The notes beneath the pieces are model-generated. The model ran no database searches, had not been told where the DNA came from, and saw nothing but the letters and a program-made list of their open reading frames with translations. The position numbers were made by a program, and so were the translations under genes. Below, one piece after another: positions 35,324-46,066 of a stretch of DNA of 64,000 bases. Source of the stretch: Hydnum rufescens UP504 (lineage: Eukaryota > Basidiomycota > Agaricomycetes > Cantharellales > Hydnaceae); NCBI GenBank assembly GCA_014904985.1, contig MU128932.1, forward strand, positions 23,415 to 87,414. The letters run 5' to 3'. Position 1 is the stretch's first letter. Every line of letters starts with the position of its first letter.

Positions 35324-38323
35324 TCAACCTCCCAGATCGTTCTGGGTTTTCTTTGGCGCACGCTTCCGCAAATCCTTCTGCGACCGTCTCCACCTTGCCC
35401 TTCTCTGCTCAAGCTCCCGTTCGTACTCACGACGTCGCGGAGAACCTGGCTCGCCGGCGTGGAACGCCCTAGCTTTGGCAATCTCAAATTCCGTGGGGCA
35501 GTGTTTCTTTCCCACCCAATCATAGATCCACGCCTTCAACGTGCCATACGGACTCTCATCAGGAGACTGTCCTATCAGTTCCTCCATGAAAGGCGCACCG
35601 CTGCCAACTTCCGCGAAATGCATCAACGCCATGCGGAGCGTGTTGCGAGAGGGAAAGATTTCGAGAGCCCGCTGCCATGCAAGGGCTTGAGGAATCTCGG
35701 ACTCCAGGCCGTGGTTGCAAAGTAGACGCATGTAGGCATCGAACGCACGTCGACTGGGCACAATATCGTAATATGTCCCGATCCCGATCCCCAGTCTTCC
35801 GAGTCCCCCTTCGTTCGAGGAACCTCTGGCGTCGGACGATGCAAATTTAGCCTTCAGAAGAGGGGCGAAGCCATCTGGATTCGCTACTGCTGGGATGGGT
35901 ACATGTTTCAGGGATGGATAATTGCCGAGTATGACTTCCCGGAAAATATCGCGGGCTCGTTGCCAGGCTATCTGGCTACCCCACCAGAATCCGTTGCCAG
36001 AAGTTCGCTTCTGCATTAGGATCGTGCGAATGCGGCCGGAGAGCTCCTCGGCATCCTCTTCCTTACTGGTAGCTCCGAGGCTGGGACGCCGAGAAGTCCA
36101 GTTCCATCCTAGCATATCCAGCATACCCCGAGCGCTCTCTCGCGTGCTGTATGAGGATGCAGCGAGTAATATGGTGTTGAGGGTCTGATCATTTGGTCGG
36201 ACCCCGTATATAGCCTCCATATTATCCCAAAGCATGTAAGCCACGTCGGGTCGTCCCAAATGTCCAAGAATCCGGATGTAATCGGTGAGTAGAACAACAT
36301 CCAGCCTTCTCTGTCTTTGGGGGTGATCTTCAATCTTGTGTGCAATACGCATCGCAACAGGGGGTTCGGCGGAGTCGAGGCAGCCAGTGGCGTGAACAAT
36401 ATCAGGAAACAACCGTTGCGCCCGCGTGGTGTCACGCTTCCGCAGATACCGATCAGTGACGAATGAAATAGACTGCAAATCATCGTCTGGAATCCGCAAG
36501 GCATTGCCCTTGACTGCCACTGAATCGAAGAGATCGAATGCGTCGAGCAGTCTTCCCGACTCAGCCAACACCCGGACACCAGCTGAAACGGCCATGAGGT
36601 CGAGAGGACCGGAAACACCACTCGCAAGATACTCCTCCCAAATTCGCATCGCGTTATTCCGGTCACCCTTTTTGACGAGCCCACGCACAATAGAAGTGAG
36701 AGCTGGAATGTCTAGCTTGGCCTTCCCAGACCCTACTACGGCTTCAAACGAGTCGACGAGCTTGGAGGCCGGGAAGCCTGTCTGCGCAGCGAGAGCTGTA
36801 AACATCGTAGACCACAATCGGTCCTTCCATCTGGAGTCTTCAATAAGCTGGGCCATATCCAGATCGTCGCCGACGGCGTCCTCGTGTGTTTGGAGACGGC
36901 GGAAGTAAGCGAATAAAGCATGAGGAAAGCGCTCCGGATCACGAGAACGGTGATCACGAGTAAAGGAAGAGAGTAGAATAGCATTAAGTGAGGAAATGAG
37001 CTCTCGGTTTATCCGCCCACGGCTGGTGACATTGACAGGAAGTGGGGGTGTCTGAATAGAATCGGCAGTAGGATGGGCACCAATCTGGTCAGAAGTAAAC
37101 TGACTTTTCGGCGCAGGCGGACGAGCAACTGGAGAATTTGAGGGTGTGGCATACGCATTCTTGTTGTATCCTGAAGATATCGGGACAATGGGGATCCGGG
37201 CCTCGATACGCTGACGCCGGATCTTATCAACCCAAATGCCAGTTTGCAATGTGTTTCCGGTCGACGCTGAGGCACGAACGTGGGATTTGAAGAGTGCATC
37301 AGTGAACTCGATTGGCTCATCTATATGCTCCCCGGAGGTTTCCATGAGCCGTAACTGCTTTTCCTTCCGATGGTTCAAGATGAAATGAGTGATCGAAGAG
37401 GACGGAGGAGGCACGGAGCGAATGATGAGTGTAGCTGTCGCTTCGTCGCTAATATCAATGTCGCGTCTTCGCATTGTTTCTAAAACACGTAAGATTTGAG
37501 TGTCTTTTTGATACAGGAGTCCTGACACGGTGCGGTGCTTGCGATAAGGGTCATAACCACGAGGCGAGGTGAAAACCAGAGTCTCTCCGCGAGGGGTACG
37601 AATGAGAGCACGGAGAATGGCGTGATAGTCGACGAGTCTTACTTCGACACTGGGCAGCACAAGAAATATGTCGATAAGAGATGGAAGAATAGAGAGTACG
37701 GTGAATTGGGCGCTAGCGTCAATCAAATGACGAATCAAAGGGACCCTCGCGTGTCCGAGCGACGTATTGGCGATGTGGGGTATAACGAGGTCAAGAGCAA
37801 AGGTGATATCCCAAGGCATGTTAATTTTAGTGCTGACGAGTGACAAAACCAGCCAATACGGATGGCTATGGAGGCGTTGAATCCGGTCACCAACAGTGGG
37901 AACATTCTTTGCGTCTCTGAGACGACGTGCGCGGGACTCAAAAATACTAGGAGTAGTAGACAGCCCGTAAGACGCATTGGAAATAGCATCTTGCAAGGTC
38001 CGCGCTATGAGAGCATTACGCCAGCGAAGAAACTGAAATTCATCAATAGCATGTGTTTGGAGGATGGCCCGAATCTCTCTCTGGCGCTCGGGTTGGGGAA
38101 TGAGATCAGGGAGAGACCATACCGCATCCTCTGTATAACGCGTAGAGACGAAAGTTGCAATGAACTTGGATATGTCAAACTGATGATGGATCCGCCTTCG
38201 ATTCCAACAAAAATGTTCCACGCTCAACGTGAGACGTCGCGGAAGCCTTCGAAAAGGGTATAAGTTGCGATAAAACCGTATGCAGGCTGTCCGCAATGGG
38301 AATTGGGACGAGCAAAGGATCAT
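35324..38323 (-). CDS. Large pentatricopeptide-repeat (PPR) protein, probably mitochondrial
   Basis: An uninterrupted 999-codon frame, remarkable here because neighbours have many introns. The N-terminus (MILCSSQFPLRTACIRFYRN, then many Arg and few acidic residues) looks like a mitochondrial targeting peptide. Helix-pair repeats of PPR type can be seen around residues 540-610 (SIVRGLVKKGDRNNAMRIWE, VRVLAESGRLLDAFDLFD), 675-730 (YIRILGHLGRPDVAYMLWDN, NDQTLNTILLAAS) and 860-930 (FDAYMRLLCNHGLESEIPQA). The C-terminus is very basic (RRARWRRSQKDLRKR). PPR proteins bind organellar RNA, so a role in mitochondrial RNA maturation or translation is likely. The exact target is unknown. It is convergent with TFIIE-beta (236 bp apart) and divergent from the cyclo-ligase gene. 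Confidence 0.88.
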   Translation of the reverse strand: MILCSSQFPLRTACIRFYRNLYPFRRLPRRLTLSVEHFCWNRRRIHHQFDISKFIATFVSTRYTEDAVWSLPDLIPQPERQREIRAILQTHAIDEFQFLRWRNALIARTLQDAISNASYGLSTTPSIFESRARRLRDAKNVPTVGDRIQRLHSHPYWLVLSLVSTKINMPWDITFALDLVIPHIANTSLGHARVPLIRHLIDASAQFTVLSILPSLIDIFLVLPSVEVRLVDYHAILRALIRTPRGETLVFTSPRGYDPYRKHRTVSGLLYQKDTQILRVLETMRRRDIDISDEATATLIIRSVPPPSSSITHFILNHRKEKQLRLMETSGEHIDEPIEFTDALFKSHVRASASTGNTLQTGIWVDKIRRQRIEARIPIVPISSGYNKNAYATPSNSPVARPPAPKSQFTSDQIGAHPTADSIQTPPLPVNVTSRGRINRELISSLNAILLSSFTRDHRSRDPERFPHALFAYFRRLQTHEDAVGDDLDMAQLIEDSRWKDRLWSTMFTALAAQTGFPASKLVDSFEAVVGSGKAKLDIPALTSIVRGLVKKGDRNNAMRIWEEYLASGVSGPLDLMAVSAGVRVLAESGRLLDAFDLFDSVAVKGNALRIPDDDLQSISFVTDRYLRKRDTTRAQRLFPDIVHATGCLDSAEPPVAMRIAHKIEDHPQRQRRLDVVLLTDYIRILGHLGRPDVAYMLWDNMEAIYGVRPNDQTLNTILLAASSYSTRESARGMLDMLGWNWTSRRPSLGATSKEEDAEELSGRIRTILMQKRTSGNGFWWGSQIAWQRARDIFREVILGNYPSLKHVPIPAVANPDGFAPLLKAKFASSDARGSSNEGGLGRLGIGIGTYYDIVPSRRAFDAYMRLLCNHGLESEIPQALAWQRALEIFPSRNTLRMALMHFAEVGSGAPFMEELIGQSPDESPYGTLKAWIYDWVGKKHCPTEFEIAKARAFHAGEPGSPRRREYERELEQRRARWRRSQKDLRKRAPKKTQNDLGG

Positions 38324-38526
38324 GCGCGTTCGAGAAGTTATCTCGCATATCAGGAAAAGAGATGTGCTACGACACGAGAGCTCCGTTGAGAGAGACCCTC
38401 ACACAGGCGCTCGACAGACTCACGAGAAGGGAAGCGGCTGTCAGCCACAAGTGTGCAGCTTTGCACGATCAGTTCCACGGCTTATCCCGATGTCTGCAGG
38501 CAGAAGTCACGACTGTCACGTCAAGG
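38324..38526. promoter_or_regulatory. Short bidirectional promoter (PPR / cyclo-ligase)
   Basis: 203 bp between divergent start codons. Both products serve one-carbon or mitochondrial functions, so co-regulation is conceivable, but that is inference from layout only. Upstream in-frame Met codons on the plus strand leave the exact cyclo-ligase start slightly open. Confidence 0.5.
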
Positions 38527-39534
38527 ATGGCCTCTATCCAGACTCTCCGCTCCCAGAAGAAAGCCTTGAGGTCCTCAATATTGGCGGCCCGAAAGCTGAT
38601 CCCTTCCGCTTCTGTCAACTCCCAATGTGCTTGTCCTGTCTATTTCACACTGCATTAGCTTGGACGTTGACACATCCATAGCGGAGCATATAACTCGTAG
38701 TGTGCTACAATGCCCCGAATTCAAAGAAAGTGAATCAATTAGCTGCTACCTATCAATGCCAGGAGAGGTGGACACTTCTGCCATCGTTGATGAGATCCTT
38801 CGCCAAGGTACTGGCGACCTCGTCTGATGATAACTCGCACTAACATCACTTCTATTGATATTCCTACATACCTGTATGTGGTAAGGCAAGAAGCTCTTCG
38901 TTCCCCGGACTGATTCCCCGAGTAACTCTATCGAAATGTTGCGCATATACGATGGAGATGATCTTCGATCCTTACCCTCCGGTCTATGGGGAATCCGAGA
39001 ACCTGGCCCGTCACGTCCCAATGGAGTGGGCCTCCGTGAGAACGGTACGCCTGCCGTCCCATTTCATTATTGTTGTCGCATGGCCTCCTGGTTTTCCCTT
39101 GTGTCACATTCTGATCTGTGATCAAAATGTTCAGCCTTGGACTCGGGTCTCAGCCTGATACTTATGCCAGGCGTGGCTTTTGACCGTTCCTTCTGTCGAA
39201 TTGGGTACGGAAAGGGATACTATGATAGGTTTTTATCCTCATACTCTTCGAAACACGGGCACGTGTTCTTGCGTGCGTCTACTAGCTTGGATTTTGTTAC
39301 AGATCGAGTCTCTTATCCTACCTTTGGTTCTTGCTCGCAGTTGGCCTTGCCCTTGCCGAAAACGTTCTAGATTTCAATACCATTCCCACAGGCTCGAACG
39401 ACTGGAGCGTGCATGGGATTGCCTCGCCTGCGTTCCTAGCTGATGGAGATACCCGGGGGGAAAGCAAGGAAAACGACATTTCCGGCAATGCGCAGGATTT
39501 GACCGCATATTGTATAGCCAGACGCCCCTCTTAA
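38527..39534 (+). CDS. 5-formyltetrahydrofolate cyclo-ligase (MTHFS)
   Basis: Exons are 38527-38626, 38682-38807, 38886-39044, then from 39135. The protein starts MASIQTLRSQKKALRSSIL. It has VLQCPEF and SCYLSMPGEVDTSAIVDEIL, the ATP-site GKKLFVPRTD and the family signature MPGVAFDRSFCRIGYGKGYY followed by DRF, and ends with ENVLDFNTIPTGSNDW and a Ser/Asp-rich tail to a stop at 39,534. It converts 5-formyl-THF to 5,10-methenyl-THF with ATP. The splice between SSYSSKHG (about 39,255) and VGLALAEN (about 39,336) is not clean: the best acceptor (CTCGCAG, 39,334) needs a phase that the obvious donor (CAC/GTGTTC) does not provide, so the exon structure there is uncertain. Confidence 0.88.
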
Positions 39535-39822
39535 TTGGATGATGTTTAATGAAGAGGCTTGTCTGGGATCATCCTTATCGCTTGCTACTATCCATTTCAC
39601 TACCCCGCATATCTACTGTCCTCCAAGCCAAGACTACCAAAGCGGCACTGTAGCCTCGATTCGAGAGGGTTCCTAATGCATGCTGGACTAGACAAAAAGA
39701 CTATTAGAGGTGTGAGTTCTATGGCATGAAGCAGTCCCAAGCTTCTTATTAACAGTAAGGTACACGAGGGCGATGGAGAACATGTTAATTGAAGAATAGC
39801 ATTGCTCCACGGAATGAGCATA

Positions 39823-40740
39823 TTATCGCTTCTGGCCCGATGCAGCCTTCTTTCCTTCGAGTTCTGCCGCTTTAGCTATGGAGAGGAGAATTCATCAGTT
39901 CTTAGAGCAAGGGAAGACTGAAGGGGAGCCACAAAATGAATTAATGGGGCATAACTTGTTCAATACAGTACCTTCTTGTTCTGCTTTCCGCTTCAAAGCC
40001 GCCGCTTCGCGCTCCTTACGAATAGCAGCGAGACGGCCCAAGTCTGCTTTTGCTTGATCCGTCTTTCCTGCAGCATGAAGCTAGCATAGAAGAGAAACAG
40101 TAAGCAAGACAATAGACGTTGCGAGTGGTTATCGTAAATCATCCCAACTAACTTTCCAATACCGCTCTTGGGCTTCCTTCTTTTCCTTCTCTTCACTGTG
40201 TATCCAATTCTTCAGCGCTAGATCGGAATGGATGTGAAAGGCACAAACCGTTCGCGTCGAGAAAGTTGCCTTGGAGCAGCCAAGTCCGCTGCCTTGAGGT
40301 TCTTAGATGGTACACGATTCGGATTTACAAGATCGGCGTCATCTTCATCCTCATCGCTTTCTGCCTTCTTGGCCTGTGCGCCCTGCTGTTTCCTCGCTTT
40401 TCTCGCTGCCCGCGCAACTGCCGGATCCCTGGTGCTATCGTGGGTACAGCCGACGAACCCGGGGCAGGAGTCACTTCTTCTCCACCGCTTTCTTCGTCTG
40501 TGGATTCGTTCTCTCCAGAGGAATCACCCTCCTGAGCATCACCTCGGGGTGCCCTATAGGATGTCTCCTCAGTGACATATGTGTATGGCAAACACGAAGA
40601 AGGAATGACTAGGGAATGAGGATCACGCACCATTTCGGATCCTGGGAGACGGCCACACCATTCTCATCAAGTTCGAGATGCCTGCTAAATGCATGTCCTC
40701 CGCCACGCTTTGGCCCACCGCGTCCACGACCTCGTGCCAT
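39823..40740 (-). CDS. PDAP1/HASPP28-like acidic-basic phosphoprotein
   Basis: Start MARGRGRGGPKRGGGHAFSR at 40,740. Exon 1 ends at 40,631. An acidic middle exon (SSGENESTDEESGGEEV) follows. Then come KAESDEDEDDADLVNPNRVP, QLSRRERE, a short exon 40195-40153 (EEKEKKEAQERYWK), exon 40080-39972 (LHAAGKTDQAKADLGRLAAI, RKEREAAALKRK) and exon 39875-39823 to the stop. NPNRV, SRRER, ERYWKLHAAGKTDQAKADL and IRKERE are the hallmark blocks of the 28-kDa heat- and acid-stable phosphoprotein family. Between the acidic stretch and the RKARKQQ stretch (about 40,440) the frame shifts with no room for a normal intron. A one-base sequencing error or an unusual micro-intron would explain it. Confidence 0.85.
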
Positions 40741-40932
40741 CTTGTTTCCGGATAAGGGAAGAGAAAAGGTACAACTACTTAGATTGGAGAGCGAGTAGCA
40801 GCGGTGTTTGCCGCCATACTGAGATCGATCTTCACAAGTTCTCACGATCTCCCACGCGTCTAGTCTCTGCCTAACGTATTTCACAATTACAATGCTATGG
40901 GCCATCACAAATTCGTCCCGTAGTCCATGCCA

Positions 40933-43900
40933 TTAAATGGTTCCATATAGCTTGCCATTGATATCAACCAACCTTGCTGCCTTCGCCTCTAATTCCTCCC
41001 TGCGCGACGCAACTGTCGGGTCGTCCGCCATGAAACGCTCAGCGAGTTCTCTTCCCTTGTCCGTACCAATAAGGAGCTCTGCATAAAGTGCTTTCTGTAT
41101 TCGGCCAGCCAGCGCTGCAACGAATTGTGATCGATAATTCTCGGAATCATATCGATAATACGCTGTTTGACGAGGTAAACAGTTAGCTTCTTTGATGAGG
41201 TCTCATGGGCAACGTCTTCAGAATACGGACCTTGTAGGCTATCTGAAAATAGGCGCGAGCCTCGGCAGCCACTGTCATCTCTCGCTCAAACTCATCCGGC
41301 TTCTCTAGTTTGATGAGTTCTTCAGCACTGTTAATATCGTAGCCAGCGGCCCGAAGGAAGGCAAGAGCTTGTTCAGCAGCGGGGCATGGAGGGCCGTTTC
41401 TGGATAATGGGCGTCGATGTTACGAAGAGCACAGTTTAAGGCAATCAAGGATTCTTACGGGGCGTTGGCTCCTATATTTCGTGAGATATTTGTCTCGATA
41501 AGAAGCAAAGTAATGTTCGTTCTGGGTGTAGGGAGGGTCCTCAACTATCCGCCAAGGGGAGGTTAAAGCATTAACATGCAATGTTGTATTACAAAGACTC
41601 ACGCTGATTATCCAGCTCAACTTGGCAGTGACCTCTTCCTTGCACCTTTTCATTTCTTCCAGTACAATGGACCTGCAGCACGATCAGAATGCTGTATCGA
41701 GCGTATGATCATCCTACTTACTTGACTTTCTCATTCAAAGAGGAATATGAGAAGCGACCAAAATGGTGCTCGAGTCTGGACAGTGCCTTCTCCTGGGTGG
41801 CGAGAAACACGGTCTCGAAGGATTCCAATGCCAGACAATCCCAGGTATTGAAGCACCCAAGGATGACAGCTACCTTGGCGGAGAATGGAACGCAGTGTGG
41901 CAATTCTCTCGTGATGCATCTGAGGTTTCGCGTTAGCTGTCAATTGGATCACAGTATTACACAATCCATACCGTTCAATTCTCTCCCGAAGGTCCTCAAG
42001 ATAAAGGGGCTCGTTTTCGTCCAGGATGTCACTATCTCTTCGTCACGAAATAATCCCGGTGAAAACTCGGGTGCCTGGAGCGATTGCTCCAGGTCGGAGG
42101 CCTCCCTCTTCGATTTCGCGATGAAGACAGGGGCCGTGCGTCTGATTCTTTTTGAAAAGCGCCTGTACGCTGGTGTGCACCTTTGTATAAGATCTTCGAA
42201 TCCTGGTCCCCCATGGACATAGAGAGTAAGCTCCCCACAGTACGCCGAGATCGAATTTATAAGTTCGACCATAGGCAATTGCCCTAGTCGTGCAGGAAGG
42301 GCCGAGAGCTCAGACTCAGTGGCTTTCCGCTGCTCAGCGACTTGGGCGCGGAGGCTTGGAAGCCTACAGATTGGTCAAGTATTGGGGTAACAACCACCTC
42401 TTTCTGACATAAAACTACACGTACGTCTTATCAATCACCTGCGAGAGAAGCTTGCTCAGACTTTGCCCAAGATTTATCGTCCCCATCCGAGATCTCGTAG
42501 AAGAATCACAAGTAGACCATATTTTGTGACTCTTGAAAAAATTATTCTCGCGGCGGCGGGCCTCTCCATGAGTGATGTTTTCTTCTAGCTCTTTCGGTGC
42601 TGGCTGCTTCGTGATGTAGTAGCCGTGGACCAGAGGGTGCCGCCGTCCTTCTAGAACGTCCTTCCAATAATTCTCTTCCCCGCTTTGAAGAGTGTCAGGT
42701 TTAGTGAGGACTCCTGCAAACGTAGAAAACGATGGAGATGAGCTTCCAACGGTCGGAACAAGCAGGTAATATACTTACCTATGGTCCGCACGCCACTGGG
42801 ATCAACAGTTTTGGCCAGAAAAGCGGCGCTTTGGTTATCGATGTCGTCTGCAATCAAAAATTGATTAATGGGGCTTTGTTATCTCAGCGGAATTTACATG
42901 TTGATACCTCTCATCGTCTATTCCATTCGTGGGATGATATCAGGGGGGGCCTGAAAGAAGAACAGGTCGTTCTGACTTACAATAGTCAAGAGAATCAAAC
43001 AATTGCCCTGAATATGCTTCATAATCATATTTTTGACAGCGTCGATGTTCCCAGTATCTCTAGTATCGGCAACATTGGATATAATACCTGGTGGATTTGT
43101 TTAAGACTGGAAGTAAAAGCAGTGATGTTGCACTTGCCAGGTAAGTCGATGAAAGAAAGATCCGGGACACCAGGTCCAGAAACATCGAGACAGATTACGT
43201 TGGATGAGAACGCCAACTGCTGGTTGGATCCGAAAGGTGGGATGTCGCCGGGGATTGAATCAGGATCCAAATCAACAAACCGATCAGGCATTGTGCCGGG
43301 ATTCAGTATCGCTAATTGGGCACGTCGTAGCATCCTCTCCAATTCATGTGTATCATAGACTATAGGTCCAAACTCCGTCTCACCAATTTCCGGGAGCTGA
43401 TTACCAAAGGAGTCGATCTCAATCCTTAGCAGGACTTGACATTGCCACAGAGAGCCGGAATGCTTGAGGCGACACTCCATGGGACACCTGCAACTTGACA
43501 TCAGCACCAACTTACACCACAAATATGAACACAATGACCTGGTACACGTCCCGCTTGCCCTAGGAACAGTGATCTATCCGCAGCATGTCAGTTGCTATTA
43601 GGAACTGTGATAGCAAACTGAGCGAACGCCAGAGATAGCCTCAATGAGACTCGATTTCCCAGCTGATTGATTGCCAATAACGGCAATGCGGGGCAGATCC
43701 AGGTCGCCCTAGTGATCTGAGTGAGGACTGGACCTGGACATTTTAGACGCCAACAAGAGGGAAGCCAACCTGACCACTGCCGCAAGCAAAGATTACCAGA
43801 TTCAGCCGTGGGTGATCGCCCTCCCGAACAACTAACTTACCCTAGAGCCCTTACATCCCCAATCACGCTGATCAGAGCTTTTGTCCTCTGTGCGTACTCG

Positions 43901-43935
43901 GTTTTCCCGAGACCTACTGGTCCTTCGTTGTCCAT
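40933..43935 (-). CDS. Dynamin-family large GTPase
   Basis: Multi-exon minus-strand gene from MDNEGPVGLGKTEYAQRTKA (43,935) to LVDINGKLYGTI (stop 40,933). The GTPase domain shows the P-loop IGNQSAGKSSLIEAISG (about 43,635-43,690), the switch-I-region VPRASGTCTR with CPMECRL, G3 as SFIDLPG, and G4 as VLTKPD (about 42,700). The stalk region follows (ENFF-KSHKIWS, LGQSLSKLLS, ELSALPARLGQL), then a segment with EDPPYTQNEHYFASYRDKY. The C-terminal GTPase effector domain reads EEFEREMT-like EFEREMTVAAEARAYFQIAY, then DSENYRSQFVAALAGRI. There is no obvious PH domain or membrane segment, as in Drp1/Vps1/Mx-like members. It is expected to remodel membranes by GTP-driven assembly. The splice between RALG (exon 1) and GDLDLPR is not resolved. 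Confidence 0.88.
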
Positions 43936-46066
43936 TTTGAATGCGAAGAGCTTGTATTCGCCAAGAAAAGCCTTGTATGTTGCAGGCTTAACAAAGGATC
44001 GCATGTAAGAGAAAGCCCAATTTTCTCCCCATGTGATTGATTTGATTATGATCGACACCGCCATGAAACCAGCCGCGCTGAATCAGGTCAAAATGATATA
44101 TAATCATCTGACCGCCCCTTTAAGCAAGGTTTTGGACGCTAATATCATGACGCCCAGGAAGATTGACGCCTCATTAGAAATGGAGACAGGAGAGTAGGCG
44201 TCGAGACTAACGCTGAAGGGCATCATGGAGGGTATTAGAGGTTTTGTGGAATTTCTACCAGTGATTACTTGAGGCATTCCTTTGTTCAACGGGGAGCGTG
44301 AGACGACGATCATCCGAATTATCCCGAGGCTGGTTTGGATCCAGGTAGATCCCGTCACCTCCTTTCGACGCGGATGCATTTTTCCACGTCTCGAGAAGGG
44401 ATGCTTCATTGAGGCCAGGTAGACAGGGATGACGGAGAAGTAGCGGAACCAACGTGCATTTCGAAGGTGATATACAGACTGATACAGCACAGTATGTCGC
44501 GTCACGAGATCCCAGGTGCATGGTCAGAACCATCTGAAGACAAGAGAGCGCCGGCGGCAAGGTCGGTTCAACTGTAGTCACTGGGACTTGTTTGTGGTTG
44601 CACGGCAAATGCCGTCAGAGCGTGGCCTGCTTGACCTGTGGCCCAACATCCACAGTAGAAGAGAGATGTCGTAACGTTTCGTTAAAATGGCGACCCCGAA
44701 TCCTTGGTTGGCCCTTGGATTCCGTATCTCTCGTTTTGCCATTACTTTCATGCCCAGCACAACATTGTAGCCTGATGCCTGCCCATGGCGCCGAAATCCA
44801 TGTGGTTAAGCAATATAGAAAGCAGCTCTCGATGCAGAAATGTTGTATCAAGCATCACCTACACAATAATCCATGCTTCCAAAACTTTGAGATTCTGGGA
44901 ATCAAAATGATTCACTTCGAGTCATCAAAGGAACTCTCCCGCTCTGTTGATTCGTTCAAATTCGTGTAAGGAAATCCGGGTTTCCAAGGGTGGTGGACTA
45001 CCAAACATTTTAACCTTTACGGACACCAGCTCATCGTCGCTGGGGGACATAACGGCTTCTCTGCCAAGTGTTGATGCGCCCACGGATCGGAATCGCATTC
45101 CTCAGAATACCCAGAGTAACTGCGAGATGAGCCTCGATCCCAATGATACGACCATCAGAGACGATGATCGACGGGCCCCTGCATAAGACTTTGAACGTGC
45201 CACCAAGGCACCTTATCGAGGGAGGCTCCATGCGATGGGACTCTTGAGGAGCACAAGTTAAGAACCTACATGCGTCACTTAACACGTTAAGCGGGTGCAT
45301 ATTCAGTCAAAAGAAACTCGCATGCCTACAAAGCGGTCACCTGAGTCCCATTTCCAAGATCGTCCTTCTAACGGAAGTGGGGCCAGGAAAACAGAATCGA
45401 GGGTACGATGTGCATATGACGTTGGACCCAGATCCTACAGTCGTCTCCATCTTGACATCATCCACACAATCTTGTCCAAGAACTGTCGGGACAAGATGCC
45501 ATCTCACTGCAATATTCAATGCTGCTCGATCTCCCACTTCTGTGATTTGTATATCGGCATCCAATGTCAGTTTTCTATTTCGGGAGATGCGATAGATCTT
45601 TGTCGTCCCCCACCGTGAAGCGATCAGTCTTCCTGTCGGAATATCCCGCTAAATATGTCGCCTGGAAATCGGACATCTTTCTACCCAGCTTATTGAGTAG
45701 TTACCCGAGTCTTCCAAAGCCAAAACGGGACGACGAAATGGTGACCAGGAATCTAGAGCGATGACGTAGTGGGGCTAAAGAATAAGGGCATCGATAATGT
45801 GACCAAGCAGAGTCAATACAGAGGCCATTCTGACCTTTTGGGACATAGCCCAGGTGTTGCATCAGGCCGACGCCAAACCCTGGGCTTGAGAAGTTTGTGG
45901 CAACTTGGGGGCGGAGCTACTCCAAGATGCTAATAGAATGCCAGATCATATTGGCGTGGTTGATCAAAAAGATATAACTGTACAATCCTGAGTGAAGAAC
46001 AGAGTCTCGGAACCATTCGATAGTTCGTCAAACAGTTCGCACCCGGAATATATGAGAGGTTAATTG
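43936..46066. other. Unresolved stretch, possibly one minus-strand hypothetical gene
   Basis: Several minus-strand frames look protein-like but I cannot join them or name a family. They include MSDFQATYLAGYSDRKTDRF with a start at about 45,660; the overlapping frame with LTLDADIQITEVGDRAALNI and AVRWHLVPTVLGQD (45,337-45,600); a frame with SDDELVSVKVKMF and TRISLHEFERINRAGEFL (about 44,940-45,070); and one with LNEASLLETWKNASAS (44,255-44,608). They may be exons of a spliced gene of unknown function. 45,780-46,066 shows nothing. Confidence 0.3.

Noticed and set aside
36109..36690. 193-codon minus-strand frame inside the PPR gene
   Set aside because: It overlaps the 999-codon PPR frame on the same strand in another phase and lacks any recognisable motif.
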